Of a stretch of DNA of 64,000 bases, positions 22,101-31,603 are shown piece by piece. The translations under genes were made by a program, and so were the position numbers. How positions within the stretch are numbered: position 1 is the stretch's first letter; each line of letters starts with the position of its first letter. Origin of the DNA: Fragilaria radians (lineage: Eukaryota; Bacillariophyta; Fragilariophyceae; Fragilariales; Fragilariaceae); assembly GCA_900642245.1 (NCBI GenBank), contig CAAAJI010000105.1, forward strand, positions 74,369-138,368, in the 5' to 3' direction. Below the pieces are notes generated by a model. That model did no database searches and was not told the DNA's origin. It was given only the letters and a program-made list of their open reading frames with translations.

Positions 22101-24380
22101 CGAAAACAAACTTATTTTTTCTTGCATTGTTTCGGAAGAATTATATTTTCCGATGAAATAATAACGAAACGTTTTCAGTTCCGATCCTTGTTTTTGGCGA
22201 GTTTTTATTTTAGTAGGATGTCTAGTACTGTATCATTCGGAGTCTTGCAAAATTCCTCAAAAACATAGCGACACGACCATCGTGTCTTGGCAATCAATTC
22301 GACATTAATCAATAAGCCTTCCTCCTGGGTTGCACGAGGTAAGATAATGCAGAATTAATCGTATCATGAGGTGTTTCCTTGCTGTGGGAAAGTACCATAT
22401 TCTCTTAATTAGCAATGGTATATTGCTTCGACTATGTCAAGAACTTGGTGTCATTTCAAGAAAGAATGCGTGATCACTAATTACCCTTCATTGATTTCTG
22501 ATATTGATGTTGTGGTGTAGTCTTGTTTTGGACGTGTATCGACGTTCGAACAAAAGAACGTGAGCCAATCCGTTAATCCAAGGTTGTAATCTTTACTCAA
22601 CCGTTGTAATCAGGGTCACATCCGTTCTGATCGTCTAGTATTCCAAAGAAGGCTTTTCGATTTTTCAGAATCTAAAGTGTTATCGCCGAGATTTTGTAAA
22701 TGCAATGTTGGTTGTTCAATATCCATTTTCGATTCGTTGTCTCAAAAATTGGATGGTTCCAAGCCAAGAAATTTCATCATTCGAGAGTTCCTCATTCTCC
22801 TCCATCGGCAAATCATGCAAAGCTTTTGGTTGAATTTCCTCGCGACGCCAACATGCCCTTCCAACGTCACGGTATCGCAATGTTGGGAGCCTATGAAAAT
22901 TTATGATTGTCATTTCGTTCTCAGTGGATTTAATGTTTGTCATGTTTGTGGAAAGTGAAATTCATAGTTAATAATTAGACGTTCCGTCATTGCTTTAACT
23001 GATGCGATAGGCCTCCTTTGGATAATTGATTTTATTGTACATGAAAAATTTGGTATAGCGGTCCAAAATTCCCGAGCAGTCATTTGTAGACAGGTATGGT
23101 CGTCTTGGAACGATTACAAAATTAAAGTGTACGCTTTATTCGCAAAAGGGTGAGTGCCTCTAGAGAGAAAAACAAGTTGTGTCATTGTTATTCATGATTC
23201 CAACCCATCCTGGGCTCAAAGGGATGTTATCACAGAAATGCTATCCTCTTTGTTTATGATGTGATCGATTCTATAGTTTGAGCTGATCTTCAAGTACTTC
23301 AGAGGGGTCTGAAGAATCCTTTATCAAGAATAATAAATAAATCATGGATCTATCAAGAAGCATTAACATTCTATGTTAATCAACGTTAACAGATGAGCAA
23401 GGAAGCTTCGAAAGAGTCATTTTGGTGGTCAATTGTCTTATCCCTTGGGATTGATAGTCTCCATTTAGAGATTTTGAATTCAGTGGCCTAAGAAGCAGCC
23501 TACTAATATCACTAATCTTTTATTTGGTATGAAGAATATAACTCAACCATCAAATCTCACGCTTCAAGATGCTATATTACTGTTCCCTGTAAGTATCATT
23601 CAGGCAATGCTTTTCAGGAGGCAATGAGAAACCTTTTATGTTTAGGGAACTGTTTTCAACAAATAGTCACGGAAGAATATGGTCTTTAACACCCCAATCA
23701 TACTCTTCTCATCAATCTTATTTCATTTTATTTCAAAGAGAAGATAGATATCTTATAGAAGGATGTTCTTGTCCCTTAATGGGTTGAATGATCTTTCTCA
23801 AAATGACTCAGATGATGGATTCAATAGCCACACAAGAACAAAGATATCAATCGTATGTCAATCAGGAAAAGTAAATCTTGAGATATGGATGACTCTCTCC
23901 TTAGAAAAGTCTTAGTGGAAATAGTATTTAAAGAAGCTTAAATCATCAAGTAATTACAATAAGTGTAATTCACTTGTGTAATTTCGAAAAGTGCTGTAAA
24001 TGGGGTGGAAAGAAACCAAGTCAATGCAGAGGAATGCTACAATTTTGCTGACAACTTCTTTGGTGAAGCGCCTGAAGAGAGACTCCATGGAGCCAAAAGA
24101 TGAAGACAAGCTTAAAGTTGGTCATAGGTCTTCTACAGCCAGGTCATGTAATCCCATACAATTTCATGGACCTTCTTTTCTTGCCATATAGCTTTCAAAC
24201 TAGAATCTTGAATGGTGCTGCGGATACTTGTTTCAAAGAGAGGGTTGAGCTGCCTTATCAATTCATAACTCTAGAAGGGCAAGCAATTATAGTTTTGACC
24301 ATGATAATAGCAAACATACTTCTTGGTGGGGAAAAACGTCATTAGAAGGATACTGCTAGGTTTCAGTATGCCTTCTATGC
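19154..24380. other. Gene desert
   Basis: About 5.2 kb of AT-rich sequence with frequent stops in all frames. A hydrophobic frame of 82 codons at 21583-21831 (plus) has no recognisable homology and is not called. From about 23.4 kb on, fragments such as SLGIDSLHLEILNS are compatible with the pre-integrase region of Copia elements, but too decayed for a firm call. No tRNA or rRNA was seen. Confidence 0.4.
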
Positions 24381-24960
24381 TATGTGACCAAACAGAATCT
24401 GAATTCCCAAATGCATGTTTTGATTTCATTAGAAGATACAACATACCTTCTGCACTTCAAAATGGCAACACTAAATCTTAAATGAATCAAAGTGTCTGGT
24501 GGATCCATAGAGATTCAGTTATGGATGGAACCGCATGGTCAATAGCAAAGCCTGGCTGAACGAATGGTCATTAAGAACTTAAATTCAAAGTCTATTGCTC
24601 AAGCCTTAATGGATAATTCAGGTCCTCCAAGTAAAACATGGTTTGTTGTCCAAGACTACTTAGCAGATGTTCATAATTTATGTGTGCACAATCAACTTAA
24701 TTGGAAAATAAAAGTACAGATATTAGTTAGAGGGGGTTCACCGGATCTTTCTAACCATCAGAAGCTTTTGCTTTGAACCTGCTCTGTTTCTAGAGCCAGT
24801 CTCCAATCTTCCAGAAACATCATAAAAGTCTGGAAAATTCGTTGGATTTGCTTTTAAGTAGGCGATGCACTGGCCTCCAAGATATTGAAAGATGACTTGA
24901 ATACTGATTAATTTAGAAGAGTTATATGGTCAGCTGCAGATGCTGATCATTGAAATATCA
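24380..24960 (+). mobile_element. Decayed Ty1/Copia integrase fragment
   Basis: Read across several stops and frameshifts, the plus strand gives pieces in the order of a diatom-type Copia integrase. FDFIRRYNIPSALQNGNTKS (about 24420-24480) resembles the 'IPS-LRRDNAKS' segment. TWFVVQDYLADVHNLCVHN (about 24630-24690) resembles the 'W---YVADVHN' segment. GKFVGFAFK and VGDALASKILKDDL (about 24830-24900) resemble the 'GRFVGFS---GDALTFKILT' segment. The order and spacing fit one ancient insertion. It is non-functional: stops interrupt every frame. Confidence 0.7.
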
Positions 24961-25734
24961 GAGTAAAGATAGGAGGATCTATGAATTGGAAAATTGATAC
25001 CAAACGTCTAAGCATTGGAGACATGGTATAACTGCGTTTGCATTGGTGGTGGTGGATGCTTGCAAACCGTGCTGTGCTCATAGGATTAATATGGATGAAA
25101 AACCACATTCACGGAGGAAGTGACACCAAATTGGATAGGTTTAACTTGAGAGCTAGAGCCCGTCATAGGGGTCGGAGACAAGAGGCAGTTTTGGCATCAG
25201 CGCATTTGACTCTAACAGAGGAGAAAAGATTGGATTGAAAAGGGAGTACTATGCCCTATAGCTGTCAGGGACGTTGCTAGATGTACAGGATCAAAACAAA
25301 AATCGTTGCATCGCTTGTAAGACCATCAATGCAACGCCAAAGCTTTGGAATTGCCACTACAAAAATGGTGGAAGGAACTGCATTGACAGCACATCGATAC
25401 TAAAAGCCAATAGCATATCTTTACAGCATCGCATAGATTTATTAGTATAGTTTAGACTTTTGGATGGGAATCTCATCGTTAAGGCCTCTAAAAATTAACA
25501 TTCTTTCGAGCGACAAGATGCCATTTTCTACGTTTGTCGTAGAAATTAGAACTGTGCCGGTATCGGTCGGTCGTGTCAACCAAGTTGGGCCTTAACTTTC
25601 AAATTTCGTCCACCTAGAACGGCCCAAAAAATACAACACCTCTTAAGTATAAGCAAACGTGGGAGAATACACGATTTTTTCACTTTTTTGAAGGACAACA
25701 AATATATTGCAAATAAAGTATCAAAGCCAATGGA
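24961..25734. other. Intergenic, upstream of the protease-Hint gene
   Basis: Continuation of the decayed Copia region, then about 200 bp of sequence that should contain the promoter of the downstream protease gene. A 66-codon frame at 25038 shows no motif. Confidence 0.4.
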
Positions 25735-27609
25735 ATGAAACCCCATTTGGAACAACGAAAAATTGAAGCAATGACCTTCAACATTCTACGGGCGCTTCTA
25801 TATCTGAGTATGATTCCATACTTCTGTAAGGCTGCGCTCTTGGATGAAACCAATGATTTTGTACAGGATATTGAACGAAGTCTGTCCAGTCGAATTGTTG
25901 GAGGGCTGAATGCAAAGCCAACTCGATATCCCTATTTTGCTTACCTGGATATTCTTACAGACAATGGCGCAAAGTATGGTTGTGGGGGCTCGTTAATCGC
26001 GGAAGATGTTGTCATGTCAGCAGGTCACTGTGGTTCAGGACTTGACAGCCAAGTGTCATCCATAAAAGTATGGGTAAACCGAACTAAATTAAGAAGTCTT
26101 ACTGGATTCGAGTATATGCGCAAGGCAGCTCTATTTGATATTCATCCGGACTATGAATACTATTCAACCAGTGTTTTGAACGATGTCATGCTTATTAGGC
26201 TTGACAAACCTGTGTTCGGGATTCCACTGCTACAGATCAACTCAGACTTGTCGATTCCCACCACGGGACAATCACTGACTGTAATTGGATTAGGCACAAC
26301 GAGATATTTGGGATCTCAAGCTGAAAATTTAATGGAAGTTAACATACAAGCAATTTCATATCAAGATTGCAATGACTTTGACTCTTACTTCCCCCTTGTG
26401 AATGACGACCAAATGATATGTGCTGGAGTTAGTACAGGAGGAAAGGACTCTTGTCAAGGCGATTCGGGAGGTCCTCTAATAATTCGCGCTTCTAATTCAA
26501 AGGATGACGTCCAGGTCGGTATTGTATCCTTTGGAGAGGATTGTGGATTGGCATCAAAGCCTGGAGTATATACGAGAGTTTCAACTTACTATGATTGGAT
26601 TAATGAATGGGTATGCCTACAAAGCAAGGCAAACCCATTGACTTGTCCAAATAAGAGTGAAAGCCCCGTGAAAAGTCCATCATTGACGCCAACTTTGGGG
26701 AAATCGTCGATACCCCCAACCGTAGCCCCCGTTCGACTGAACACCCCATCACAGCAGAAGACTTTGAAACCAGTGAAGGATCCAACATCAAATCCTATTC
26801 CCAGCAAAATTCCAACTGTCATTTCGATTCCACCAATCGATACCTCTTGTTTCTCTCCGGAGAGCACCGTCACTTTAAAAGAAGGAGGAAAAACAAAGAT
26901 GAAAGACCTTCACATTAGTGACTACGTTCTTGTCTCTCTCAACCCTGAAATGTATGAGCCAGTGTATGCATTTGGCCACGTCAACAATTTTACAAATGTT
27001 TTGTATATACAGTTGTTTCCTTCTATGATTGAACTAACTTTGAATCATTTGATATTTGTAAAGGGGAAGGGGGCAGTACCTGCATCTTCTGTACGAGTTG
27101 GCGACGTTTTAGTGGGAGGAATAGAAGTTACTGCAATTCGTAGCCTCACTCGACGTGGAATGTACAATCCTTTCACTCCTTCAGGGAAGATTGTCGTCAA
27201 CGGAGTACTTGCATCAAATTATATTTCACTTCAGGGTACAAAAGACCTGATAATTGGAAAAACTTTCACTGGTATATCACATCATTGGCTTTCTCACTCG
27301 TTTCAGTTACTTCATCGTTTCTCATGTTATCACTTTAATGAGTGCGCTAAAGAGACATATACTGAATATGGTATATCTACGATTTCATATGGACCGTGGC
27401 GTATTGGTCGACGGCTATTGACGCTTAACTCACCGATTGTCGAAATCGTTTTGTGGGCTCCGCTGCTGCTTTTGTTGATGCTATTCGCATTCTTAGATTT
27501 TATACTTACGAATTCCCTTCGATATCCAAGCATGTTTTATTTGACACTTTTTGTCGGCATTATGTTTATTTCTAGGCGAAGTGCCAAGGCCAAGTCACAA
27601 TTAAAGTGA
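25735..27609 (+). CDS. Trypsin-like serine protease fused to a C-terminal Hint domain and membrane segments
   Basis: Protein of 624 aa in one exon (an in-frame Met at 13 is an alternative start). A signal peptide spans about residues 13-35. A propeptide ends at R53, and the mature N-terminus is IVGG (54-57). The S1-family protease runs to about residue 294 with the full triad: H98 (SAGHC), D150 (NDVMLI) and S244 (GDSGGP). D238 sits at the specificity-pocket position six before the Ser, and the pocket Gly of SFG and KPGVY are present, so trypsin-like cleavage after Lys/Arg is expected. A Pro/Ser/Thr-rich linker (305-370) leads to C372, which starts a Hint domain: SCFSPESTVTL, block TLNH (T435, H438), VRVGDVLV, and an end block NGVLASNY. 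Two hydrophobic segments (about 568-591 and 598-613) follow. Hint domains cleave their own N-terminal peptide bond. I infer a secreted or surface protease that could be released from a membrane-held Hint part. Confidence 0.9.
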   Translation: MKPHLEQRKIEAMTFNILRALLYLSMIPYFCKAALLDETNDFVQDIERSLSSRIVGGLNAKPTRYPYFAYLDILTDNGAKYGCGGSLIAEDVVMSAGHCGSGLDSQVSSIKVWVNRTKLRSLTGFEYMRKAALFDIHPDYEYYSTSVLNDVMLIRLDKPVFGIPLLQINSDLSIPTTGQSLTVIGLGTTRYLGSQAENLMEVNIQAISYQDCNDFDSYFPLVNDDQMICAGVSTGGKDSCQGDSGGPLIIRASNSKDDVQVGIVSFGEDCGLASKPGVYTRVSTYYDWINEWVCLQSKANPLTCPNKSESPVKSPSLTPTLGKSSIPPTVAPVRLNTPSQQKTLKPVKDPTSNPIPSKIPTVISIPPIDTSCFSPESTVTLKEGGKTKMKDLHISDYVLVSLNPEMYEPVYAFGHVNNFTNVLYIQLFPSMIELTLNHLIFVKGKGAVPASSVRVGDVLVGGIEVTAIRSLTRRGMYNPFTPSGKIVVNGVLASNYISLQGTKDLIIGKTFTGISHHWLSHSFQLLHRFSCYHFNECAKETYTEYGISTISYGPWRIGRRLLTLNSPIVEIVLWAPLLLLLMLFAFLDFILTNSLRYPSMFYLTLFVGIMFISRRSAKAKSQLK

Positions 27610-28533
27610 AGAGTTATGTTATATATTTATATACTCACTTTTGAGTACTATCGTTTTAGATAAACGCGTATCGCCAATGCAATCATGATGTACTTCAATA
27701 TGACTTTAGCATATATACTTCGATTTGCTTCGGAAAGCAAAGTTTTATTGTTTCTGAATTGAAAGAAAGGATTTAATGTGATCAGCACTTTTTGGTGAGA
27801 TAGTTACATGTAATTTGAGTTAACGTGAATAATCTAAGAAAGATTCTACATCTCTTTCAATGACTTACGTAACGTGAAGAATCTAAGAAAGATTCTACAT
27901 CTCAATCACTGTCTTCATTTCATTATTTATGCTCCCTTGATAAGTATGCAAAGAACAAAAATGTGAAGATAGTACATGCTACAAACCTCAATTGTGGCTT
28001 TGAATTCCGCCGTAATGGCATTGCTCTTCTGTAACATCGCTACAAGCAATTTGCCGTGACATATTTTGAGGGATAATAGCTGTTCTTGTTGACATGCTTC
28101 AGAAACAGCTGTCAAAGTAATTGCTTATAAATAATAATTTAATCATTATGCATTGAGTTGACAAATGACAATACACAAATTATGATGGTCTTCACAGCAT
28201 TTATAATGATGTCATCATCTTCCTTTTTCAACAATGTGCTTGTATTATCAATACTTGACAAAATAAAACTGTATTGCTTTCATCATCTGAGGGCAACTTC
28301 CAATTAGGATAGCATATCATAAGCAAACATGATCAATCGACTTAGCTGGACGTAAGTTATCAGGCACTTCCTGAAAGACTTGTTTTGCTATTGACCAGAA
28401 CTCAATACCAGGTGGGTATCGATGACTTTGCATCTCCGAAATGTAATCTTTCAATTTAATGTCTGGCTCAGCAGGCAACAAGGGCTGGGAAGCAGATACT
28501 ACCCTTTCAATATTTTCTTTACCCAAAATAACA
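27610..28533. other. Intergenic with a 33-bp direct repeat
   Basis: Downstream of the protease gene. It holds a repeat pair (annotated separately) and a minus-strand frame of 74 codons at 28317-28541 with no recognised motif. No gene is called. Confidence 0.4.
27822..27903. repeat. Two direct copies of a 33-bp hairpin-bearing repeat
   Basis: Copies at 27822-27854 and 27871-27903, period 49 bp, with one mismatch. Each contains AGAATC or TAATC, then TAAGAAA, then GATTCT, so the second copy can form a 6-bp-stem hairpin. The pair lies about 210 bp past the stop of the protease-Hint gene, possibly in its 3' UTR. Confidence 0.8.
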
Positions 28534-28696
28534 TTTGGCAATCATTGGCCAAAACAATTACAATATATTGTAACACTAAAGTTAGTAGGTTTTCTGATCC
28601 AAATCAAGCAATCATGTTTGGAAATTACGGCTATGTTATATATTGCCTTTCAAGCATTCCTTCAACTCCAAAAGTCTTTTCTTTCGTTATTGAAGT

Positions 28697-28788
28697 ATGA
28701 TTACAGGTGTTGGTATTGCTTCTCTGCTTCACTTAATTCTGGGAATCTTGATTGCTGTACTTCAAATCATTAAAGAATCTTTTGAATG
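28697..28788 (+). pseudogene. Broken duplicate of the potato-inhibitor-I first exon
   Basis: About 300 bp (28534-28835) closely match 29443-29743, which include the 5' flank, first exon and donor of the inhibitor gene downstream. The exon copy reads MITGVGIASLLHLILGILIA. It has lost one base just before the GTAAGT donor, so the intron phase is changed. No inhibitor exon follows. Instead a reverse-oriented Copia gag fragment begins about 50 bp later. The duplicated 5' flank suggests that a whole gene was copied and then interrupted. Confidence 0.7.
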
Positions 28789-28839
28789 GTAAGTTGGCTT
28801 TTCCACTTTTGTGTAGGCTACTTTTTTGAAATGAAAGAT

Positions 28840-28984
28840 GTTGTACTCTTCTTCCAACATATTCAGATATCTCCTTTGTGGTCCTGGAATACTGATTGCC
28901 TTGACGGATGTCGGCACTATCATACATGTGTCCCTTTAAGTCCTCGCATCTCCCTTCAAATCTTGGTGTCCAACTGGTGATCAT
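28840..28984 (-). mobile_element. Copia gag fragment
   Basis: The minus strand reads PRFEGRCEDLKGHMYDSADI followed by RQGNQYSRTTKEISEYVGR. This resembles the conserved gag segment of diatom Copia elements ('F-G-C--LKG-I-D--D-RQAD-FT-TT-EIAEYVGR'). The frame is open for about 50 codons only. It lies directly after the broken inhibitor exon and probably marks the insertion that truncated it. Sequence on to about 29220 may belong to the same fragment. Confidence 0.65.
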
Positions 28985-29595
28985 TGATCATTGTGATGTT
29001 ATTGCGGCGATTCCGCCTGTTTTCTCGGTCATTAATAGTGCTATTGATGTTGGTCTGTTGGCTCGATTTAACCGTGTGTGAAGATGATAATGTAGATGAT
29101 TGTACAATCTCAGAATAGGTATTCTTTTGTGGGAGAAATAGACATATTGTATTTGATTTATATTGTATTCTGAATAAAACAACAGGACGGAGGGAAACAC
29201 CTGTGGAGGTAGTTGAAGCACAATGTGTCAGCGTCTAGAATATGAAGGGTGGAAGGATGTTGATAATCACAAAATGGGAAGGCCATTGTAAGTGTGCAAG
29301 ATTATAGCAATGGAATTCTATCAGAAGTACATGATGATATGGGTTGTATTGCTACAACACCGGTCACAAGTGGTCTCTTTGAAATCAACAAAATGAATTG
29401 GTGAGACATATGGCAGAAAAGTTTCACGCTTTAGTTGCCAGATTTGGCAATCATTGGCCAAAACAATTGCAATATATTTTAACGTTAAAGTTAGAAAGTT
29501 TTCTGATCCAAATCAAGCAATCGTGTTTGGAAATTACGGTTATGTTATTGCATCCTTCATCTCCAAAGACTGTTTCTTTCTTTCGTTATCGAAGT

Positions 29596-30086
29596 ATGAT
29601 TACAGGAGTTGGCATTGCTTCTCTGCTTCTCTTAATTCTAGGACTCTTGATTGCTGTTCTTCATATCAATAAAGAATCTTTCGAAATGGTAAGTTGGCTT
29701 TTCCACTTTTGTGTAGGCTACTTTGTTGAAACGAAAAGAAAATGTTGCGAATTCTTCGACTGCGTGTCGTTTCGCTTCCTAGTTATCGTTTTCTAAACTA
29801 ACACACGACATTTTTTTGTTCATCATGTCATTTAAACCTCTCAAAGCAATCATCCAATCGTATCGCTACTCCTAGCTTTGGCTCTTCTTTGAAGCAAGGT
29901 CCATGGCCGAAATGTCTTGAACTGGATGGCAACGACTGTTGTACATGGATTACTCAACATGCAAGTGACGTCGAGTGTATTATTATTCCTGAGGACAGTA
30001 TTGTGACGATGGACTTCCGGCCTAGTCGTGTTCGCGTAGTTGTAGCTGAAAATAATACCGTGGTTCAAATCCCACATCGAGGATAA
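29596..30086 (+). CDS. Potato inhibitor I family serine-protease inhibitor with signal peptide, two exons
   Basis: Exon 1 (29596-29688) encodes a 31-residue hydrophobic leader beginning MITGVGIASLLLLILGLLIA, a signal peptide or anchor. A GTAAGT donor and an AAAG acceptor at 29846 (158 bp, phase 0) join it to exon 2 (29847-30086), giving 110 aa. Exon 2 holds the inhibitor: GPWPKCLELDG (the 'WPELVG' start), PEDSIVTMDFRPSRVRVVV (reactive-site loop plus core) and VVQIPHRG at the C-terminus, all hallmarks of family I13. The family inhibits subtilisin- or chymotrypsin-like proteases by a canonical loop; the expected P1 residue is Met in VTMD. The acceptor was chosen by phase. A CTCCTAG site at 29875 looks stronger but breaks the frame, so the exact junction is less certain than the domain. 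Confidence 0.8.
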
Positions 30087-30207
30087 TGAATACGGGAAAC
30101 GTTTGTTCGAATGTGTAGAAAATGACGAAGTATTTGTTATATCTATTGTACACTGAATCGCCATCGATAGTTGAGAGATAGCTTATGATATTAAGTTGAG
30201 AATTACT

Positions 30208-31095
30208 TTACGACGTGTCATCGATGTCAATCAAATCGAATTCGTCGTCTTGCAAAATGGGCTTTGCATACCATTCCCCAATTGTTTGGTATTCGTCAAG
30301 GAAGACCTTTCGTCGCTTGATAGATAAACGAGTGGGATCGATGAAAAGCCATTCAGTGGCACCAGGCCAAGGGCCTTCTGCAATTGATTCTATATTTCGT
30401 GGATATACAAGTTCTGCTTCTTGTAATAGACGTAGCTTTTCGACTCGTTGTGCGACTAACTTAGCCACATCACTGTACGCAGCCAATGTTTGAAGTGGAT
30501 CTGTTCCATCTAATCTACGATCTCCCGTATCGTGCGAGATTTGTGCTTCCAGTTTTTGTTGTGCAAGTTGGTAGGCTGTAAAATACGGTTGATACGCACA
30601 GCGACCGATTTCGAATTCTTCTTCTCTCCAACAATTAGCTTCTAGATAAAGCCTTTCACCAGAAGATAATTGAATATCGTTTCTCCTACAAGAAGTCTGA
30701 AGATCCAGCCACATTCGTAGCTTTGAGGCAATACCCTTTCTTCCCCCTGCAGGAGGCAATAATTTCCATCCTCCCACCGAAAAATCAACAATTTGCAATC
30801 CCTCTTGGCTAATGAATGATGCCTTACCCTCTGGTTTCAATTGATATGCGGTCCCAGATACAAAAGCCCCATCTTGAACGGGGGACGCATTGGATGACAC
30901 AGTCACAGGTATCGATAAAACTAACGATCCCTCGCTCTTCTTTCCGATGACTAATGTCAGCTGCCAACTTGATGAGGCCCAGACGCTTCTAGTCGCCGAC
31001 ATGGACAACGCGAATGACCACGAGAAACATCCACAGTGCAAAATAAAGAAGAACAGAGGCCGTCTATACCATGCTAATCGTATTCGTTCCACCAT
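30208..31095 (-). CDS. Hypothetical protein, probably organelle-targeted
   Basis: Protein of 295 aa from an ATG at 31095. The N-terminus has a hydrophobic signal-like stretch (LFFFILHCGCFSWS) followed by FALSMSATRSVWASSS, a Ser- and Arg-bearing segment with Phe at a likely +1 position. This recalls the bipartite plastid presequence of diatoms (signal peptide, Phe, transit peptide), but the cleavage motif is only roughly like ASAFAP. The mature part is soluble, with a beta-rich first half (QLTLVIGKKSEGSLVLSIPV) and a helical Gln/Glu/Leu-rich segment, then an acidic C-terminus (DEFDLIDIDD). I do not recognise the family. It is divergent from the TFIP11 gene across about 500 bp. Confidence 0.75.
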   Translation of the reverse strand: MVERIRLAWYRRPLFFFILHCGCFSWSFALSMSATRSVWASSSWQLTLVIGKKSEGSLVLSIPVTVSSNASPVQDGAFVSGTAYQLKPEGKASFISQEGLQIVDFSVGGWKLLPPAGGRKGIASKLRMWLDLQTSCRRNDIQLSSGERLYLEANCWREEEFEIGRCAYQPYFTAYQLAQQKLEAQISHDTGDRRLDGTDPLQTLAAYSDVAKLVAQRVEKLRLLQEAELVYPRNIESIAEGPWPGATEWLFIDPTRLSIKRRKVFLDEYQTIGEWYAKPILQDDEFDLIDIDDTS

Positions 31096-31603
31096 TCCGT
31101 TGTCTGTTACCTTTCATGCCAATTGTAGAAATCCAAATTCATAGAGTTACGGGATACCAATGCCAACAACACTGGTTTTAGCCGTAAATGCTAACAGTAA
31201 TTAGTTTTGAATCAACCATTTCTATGTTTTGCGTCTAAGCCTACCGAATCAATGCAATTAAGTTCTATACAAAGCAAAAAAGTTATAATTGATGACTGCG
31301 TGGCCATCAAAATTTTCCATTACTTTGGGAGCGTGATTTCCTCCTATTCTGTTTTTATTTCAGCAGCAGCTAAGTGCTGTCACTTTCCTTAATCATCATA
31401 AATTTCTCATTCCTCACAATACATTTTTCCGTAACCGACTTTAATCATACGGAATGAAACTAATACGTTATCTCACACAGCCCTGAAATATTCTTATTTC
31501 TTGTTATGATTAAAAAAATGAATTGATTGAAGTGAAGAAGCGTAATTTTTTTCGAACTCAGTCGAATGTTTCTTTGGCTGTTTGGCTGTCCATATGCATA
31601 AAA
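31096..31603. promoter_or_regulatory. Bidirectional intergenic region
   Basis: About 508 bp between the starts of two divergent genes (the organelle-like protein and TFIP11). It must contain both promoters and 5' UTRs. I see no clear TATA-type element that I would assign to either gene. Confidence 0.4.

Noticed and set aside
22677..22958. Overlapping frames on both strands near 22.7-22.95 kb
   Set aside because: Three frames in the same place with no domain or splice signals; nothing favours any of them.
28317..28541. Minus-strand frame of 74 codons
   Set aside because: It looks somewhat coding-like but matches no family I know and has no clear gene context; it may be retrotransposon debris.
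29454..29672. Alternative frame across the inhibitor 5' flank (motif SDPNQAIVFGNYGYVI)
   Set aside because: The stretch is similar in both copies, but the first copy diverges in frame; it is more simply explained as duplicated 5' flanking DNA.
30060..30080. Possible tRNA B-box (GGTTCAAATCC)
   Set aside because: It lies inside the inhibitor coding exon and has no partner elements.
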